Assembly (NCBI GenBank): GCA_024695225.1
Contig: JAILIO010000031.1
Span: 1 to 6,837, forward strand
Source: Lachnospiraceae bacterium
GTDB lineage: Bacteria > Bacillota > Clostridia > Lachnospirales > Lachnospiraceae
Length of the DNA: 6,837 bases
Direction of reading: 5' to 3'
Below the pieces are notes generated by a model. It worked only from the letters and a program-made list of their open reading frames with translations. It was not told the DNA's origin and made no database searches. The translations under genes and the position numbers were made by a program. Below are positions 5,516 to 6,837 of the stretch, in pieces. Within the stretch, counting starts at the first letter, position 1; each line of letters begins with the position of its first letter.

Positions 5516-5544
5516 TTGACAAATCTGCATAATAATTCAATAAT
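5516..5544 (+). promoter_or_regulatory. promoter of glf, immediately before the start codon
   Basis: A perfect TTGACA (5516-5521), a 17-bp spacer and AATAAT (5539-5544, five of six consensus bases) are present. By normal spacing transcription would begin at about 5551-5552, which is the A of the glf ATG. The transcript would therefore be leaderless. Together with the oppositely facing TTGACA at 5505-5500 it forms an inverted repeat, TTGTCAA (5499-5505) and TTGACAA (5516-5522). Confidence 0.6.
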
Positions 5545-5551
5545 ACCATTT

Positions 5552-6661
5552 ATGGCTTACGATTATCTTATAGTTGGCGCCGGGCTGTTCGGCGCAGTAT
5601 TTGCACACGAGATGACTGTCAGGGGAAAGACCTGCTTGGTCATCGACAGACGGGACCATGTAGGAGGGAATGTTTATACCAAATCGATGAACGGTATAAA
5701 CGTCCATGTGTATGGCGCCCATATTTTCCATACGGACAACAAGGAAGTCTGGGATTACATGAACCGGTTCGCCGAGTTCAACAACTATGTAAATTCCCCC
5801 ATCGCCCGTATACACGATGAACTCTACAATCTGCCCTTTAACATGAACACCTTTCATGAACTGTGGGGGGTCATCACCCCTTCCCAGGCGCAGATGCGGA
5901 TCCGTTCCCAGATTGTGAAACCAAAGAACGGAGAACCGGAAAATCTTGAAGAGCAGGCACTTTCCCTGGTAGGGACAGATATTTACGAGAAACTCATAAA
6001 GCATTATACGGAGAAACAGTGGGGGCGCCCCTGCAATGAGCTACCGGCTTCCATAATCAAGCGGGTTCCTCTGCGATTCACCTATGACAACAATTATTTT
6101 GATTCCCGCTATCAGGGTATCCCCATAGGCGGCTACACCCCTATCATCAAGAAGATGCTGACGGGTTGTGAGGTTAAACTGAGCACCGACTTCAAGGATG
6201 TGGCAGGCATACCCTGTGAAAAGATCGTATATACCGGCCCCATCGATGAATTGATGAACTACGAGCTGGGACATCTGGAATACAGGACGCTTTTCTTTGA
6301 GACCCAGAGCCTGCCCACACTGGACGATTTCCAGGGCAACGCTGTGGTCAACTACACCGGAGATGAAGTTGCTTACACCAGGATCATAGAACACAAGCAT
6401 TTTGAATTTGGCACCAGAAATCCCAACATCAAAGGCACGGTCATCACAAGAGAGATACCGGTACCCTGGACCGAAGGAGCCGAGCCCTACTATCCCATAA
6501 ACGATGACACAAATGATGCCCTCTATGGACGTTATCTGGTAAAGGCCAGGGCTATGTACGCCAATAAGCTCATCCTGGGCGGCCGCCTTGGGAACTACAA
6601 ATACATGGATATGGATGCAGTGGTAGCTGCGGCTTTGGAGAGCGCAAGACTCCAGCCGTAA
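5552..6661 (+). CDS. glf: UDP-galactopyranose mutase
   Basis: This 369-residue flavoenzyme converts UDP-galactopyranose to UDP-galactofuranose, the donor for galactofuranose in surface polysaccharides, using reduced FAD in the cytosol. The FAD-binding motif YDYLIVGAGLFGAVFA holds Gly9, Gly11 and Gly14. RRDHVGGN (33-40) and YGAHIFHT (His60) follow, then EKQWG (Trp157), RVPLRFTYDNNYF, and near the C-terminus EPYYPI and GGRLGNYKYMDMD (Arg345, Asp354). Length and motif order match bacterial Glf. The ATG at 5552 gives the usual family N-terminus. An in-frame TTG at 5516 would add 12 atypical residues and is part of the -35 box. No Shine-Dalgarno sequence precedes the ATG, which fits a leaderless transcript. 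The gene diverges from the FkbH-like gene, and the pairing suggests a galactofuranose-containing glycan. No glycosyltransferases are in view. Confidence 0.97.
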   Translation: MAYDYLIVGAGLFGAVFAHEMTVRGKTCLVIDRRDHVGGNVYTKSMNGINVHVYGAHIFHTDNKEVWDYMNRFAEFNNYVNSPIARIHDELYNLPFNMNTFHELWGVITPSQAQMRIRSQIVKPKNGEPENLEEQALSLVGTDIYEKLIKHYTEKQWGRPCNELPASIIKRVPLRFTYDNNYFDSRYQGIPIGGYTPIIKKMLTGCEVKLSTDFKDVAGIPCEKIVYTGPIDELMNYELGHLEYRTLFFETQSLPTLDDFQGNAVVNYTGDEVAYTRIIEHKHFEFGTRNPNIKGTVITREIPVPWTEGAEPYYPINDDTNDALYGRYLVKARAMYANKLILGGRLGNYKYMDMDAVVAAALESARLQP

Positions 6662-6689
6662 GATGTTTTGCACCATGTTCGCATCTTTT
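6660..6689 (+). terminator. weak candidate terminator after glf
   Basis: AAGATG (6660-6665) pairs with CATCTT (6682-6687) across a 16-base loop, and the right arm runs into TTTTCT. The stem is short and AT-rich and the left arm overlaps the glf stop codon, so it is a poor intrinsic terminator. I see no better one in the remaining 150 bases, and no gene there. Confidence 0.28.
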
Positions 6690-6766
6690 CTGAAGTATTT
6701 CATTTCTCAGGCAAATGGCTGATCATGATCATAGGTGAGTTTGACCGGATGATCTGAGCCCAATGC

Positions 6767-6831
6767 TCTGAATACAATAACAATAACCCGGACAGATCAA
6801 GTTCTGAATGCAATGACCAAAATGCGATGAC
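6767..6831. repeat. degenerate short repeats at the right edge
   Basis: TCTGAATACAATAAC (6767-6781) recurs as TCTGAATGCAATGAC (6803-6817), 13 of 15 bases identical and 36 bp apart. AAATGCGATGAC (6820-6831) is a further partial match to the last 12 bases. The sequence may be the start of another intergenic array continuing past the window. A 12-bp perfect palindrome, TGATCATGATCA, lies just upstream at 6720-6731. Confidence 0.35.
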
Positions 6832-6837
6832 ATGAAT

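Noticed and set aside
5516..5551. TTG start for glf with a 12-residue extension
   Set aside because: AGAGG lies directly against the TTG with no spacing, the TTG is part of a consensus -35 box, and the extension is unlike other Glf N-termini.
6041..6703. Minus-strand 220-codon frame opposite glf
   Set aside because: It is a shadow of a strongly conserved flavoenzyme gene, with no ribosome site and no recognisable motif.

Overview
The window reads as chromosomal DNA of a Gram-positive anaerobe of the Clostridia, most probably a Lachnospiraceae member (inference). Supporting signs are a class III prepilin leader, the 'FDPEYY..NPDVV' secreted module common in that group, strong AGGAGG-type ribosome sites, TTGACA/TATAAT-type promoters, and moderate GC content with AT-rich spacers. 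It carries five complete protein-coding genes apart from two that form a pair (six complete genes in all), one gene cut by the left edge, and unusually repeat-rich intergenic DNA.

Layout. 1-99 (-): first 33 codons of an HD-domain 5'-deoxynucleotidase of the YfbR type. 100-477: divergent spacer with a 20-bp tandem array lying in the likely 5' leader of the HD gene, and a promoter facing mntP. 478-1038 (+): manganese efflux pump MntP. 1039-1240: 35-bp tandem array ending inside the 3' end of the convergent gene. 2634-1226 (-): two-gene operon with an ATGA overlap, encoding a small exported protein with two Cys/His clusters and then a GDPD-like phosphodiesterase. 2635-2907: AT-rich divergent spacer. 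2908-3459 (+): type IV pilin-like protein, whose intrinsic terminator lies inside the 3' end of the next, convergent gene. 5262-3472 (-): FkbH-like HAD/GNAT protein. 5263-5551: divergent spacer containing a decayed short-ORF element and two back-to-back promoters. 5552-6661 (+): UDP-galactopyranose mutase. 6662-6837: no gene; a weak hairpin and degenerate repeats.

How the parts fit. Glf makes UDP-galactofuranose, and the FkbH-like protein is of a family that activates a three-carbon glyceryl unit. Their shared symmetrical promoter region suggests co-expression, possibly for a galactofuranose-containing, acyl-decorated surface glycan (inference). The pilin and the exported Cys/His protein also act at the cell surface. 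MntP and the HD nucleotidase are housekeeping functions. No complete novel defence or mobile system is visible. The most interesting points are the exported Cys/His protein coupled to a phosphodiesterase, the pilin terminator embedded in a convergent coding region, the possible leaderless glf transcript, the decayed element upstream of the FkbH gene, and the tandem arrays.
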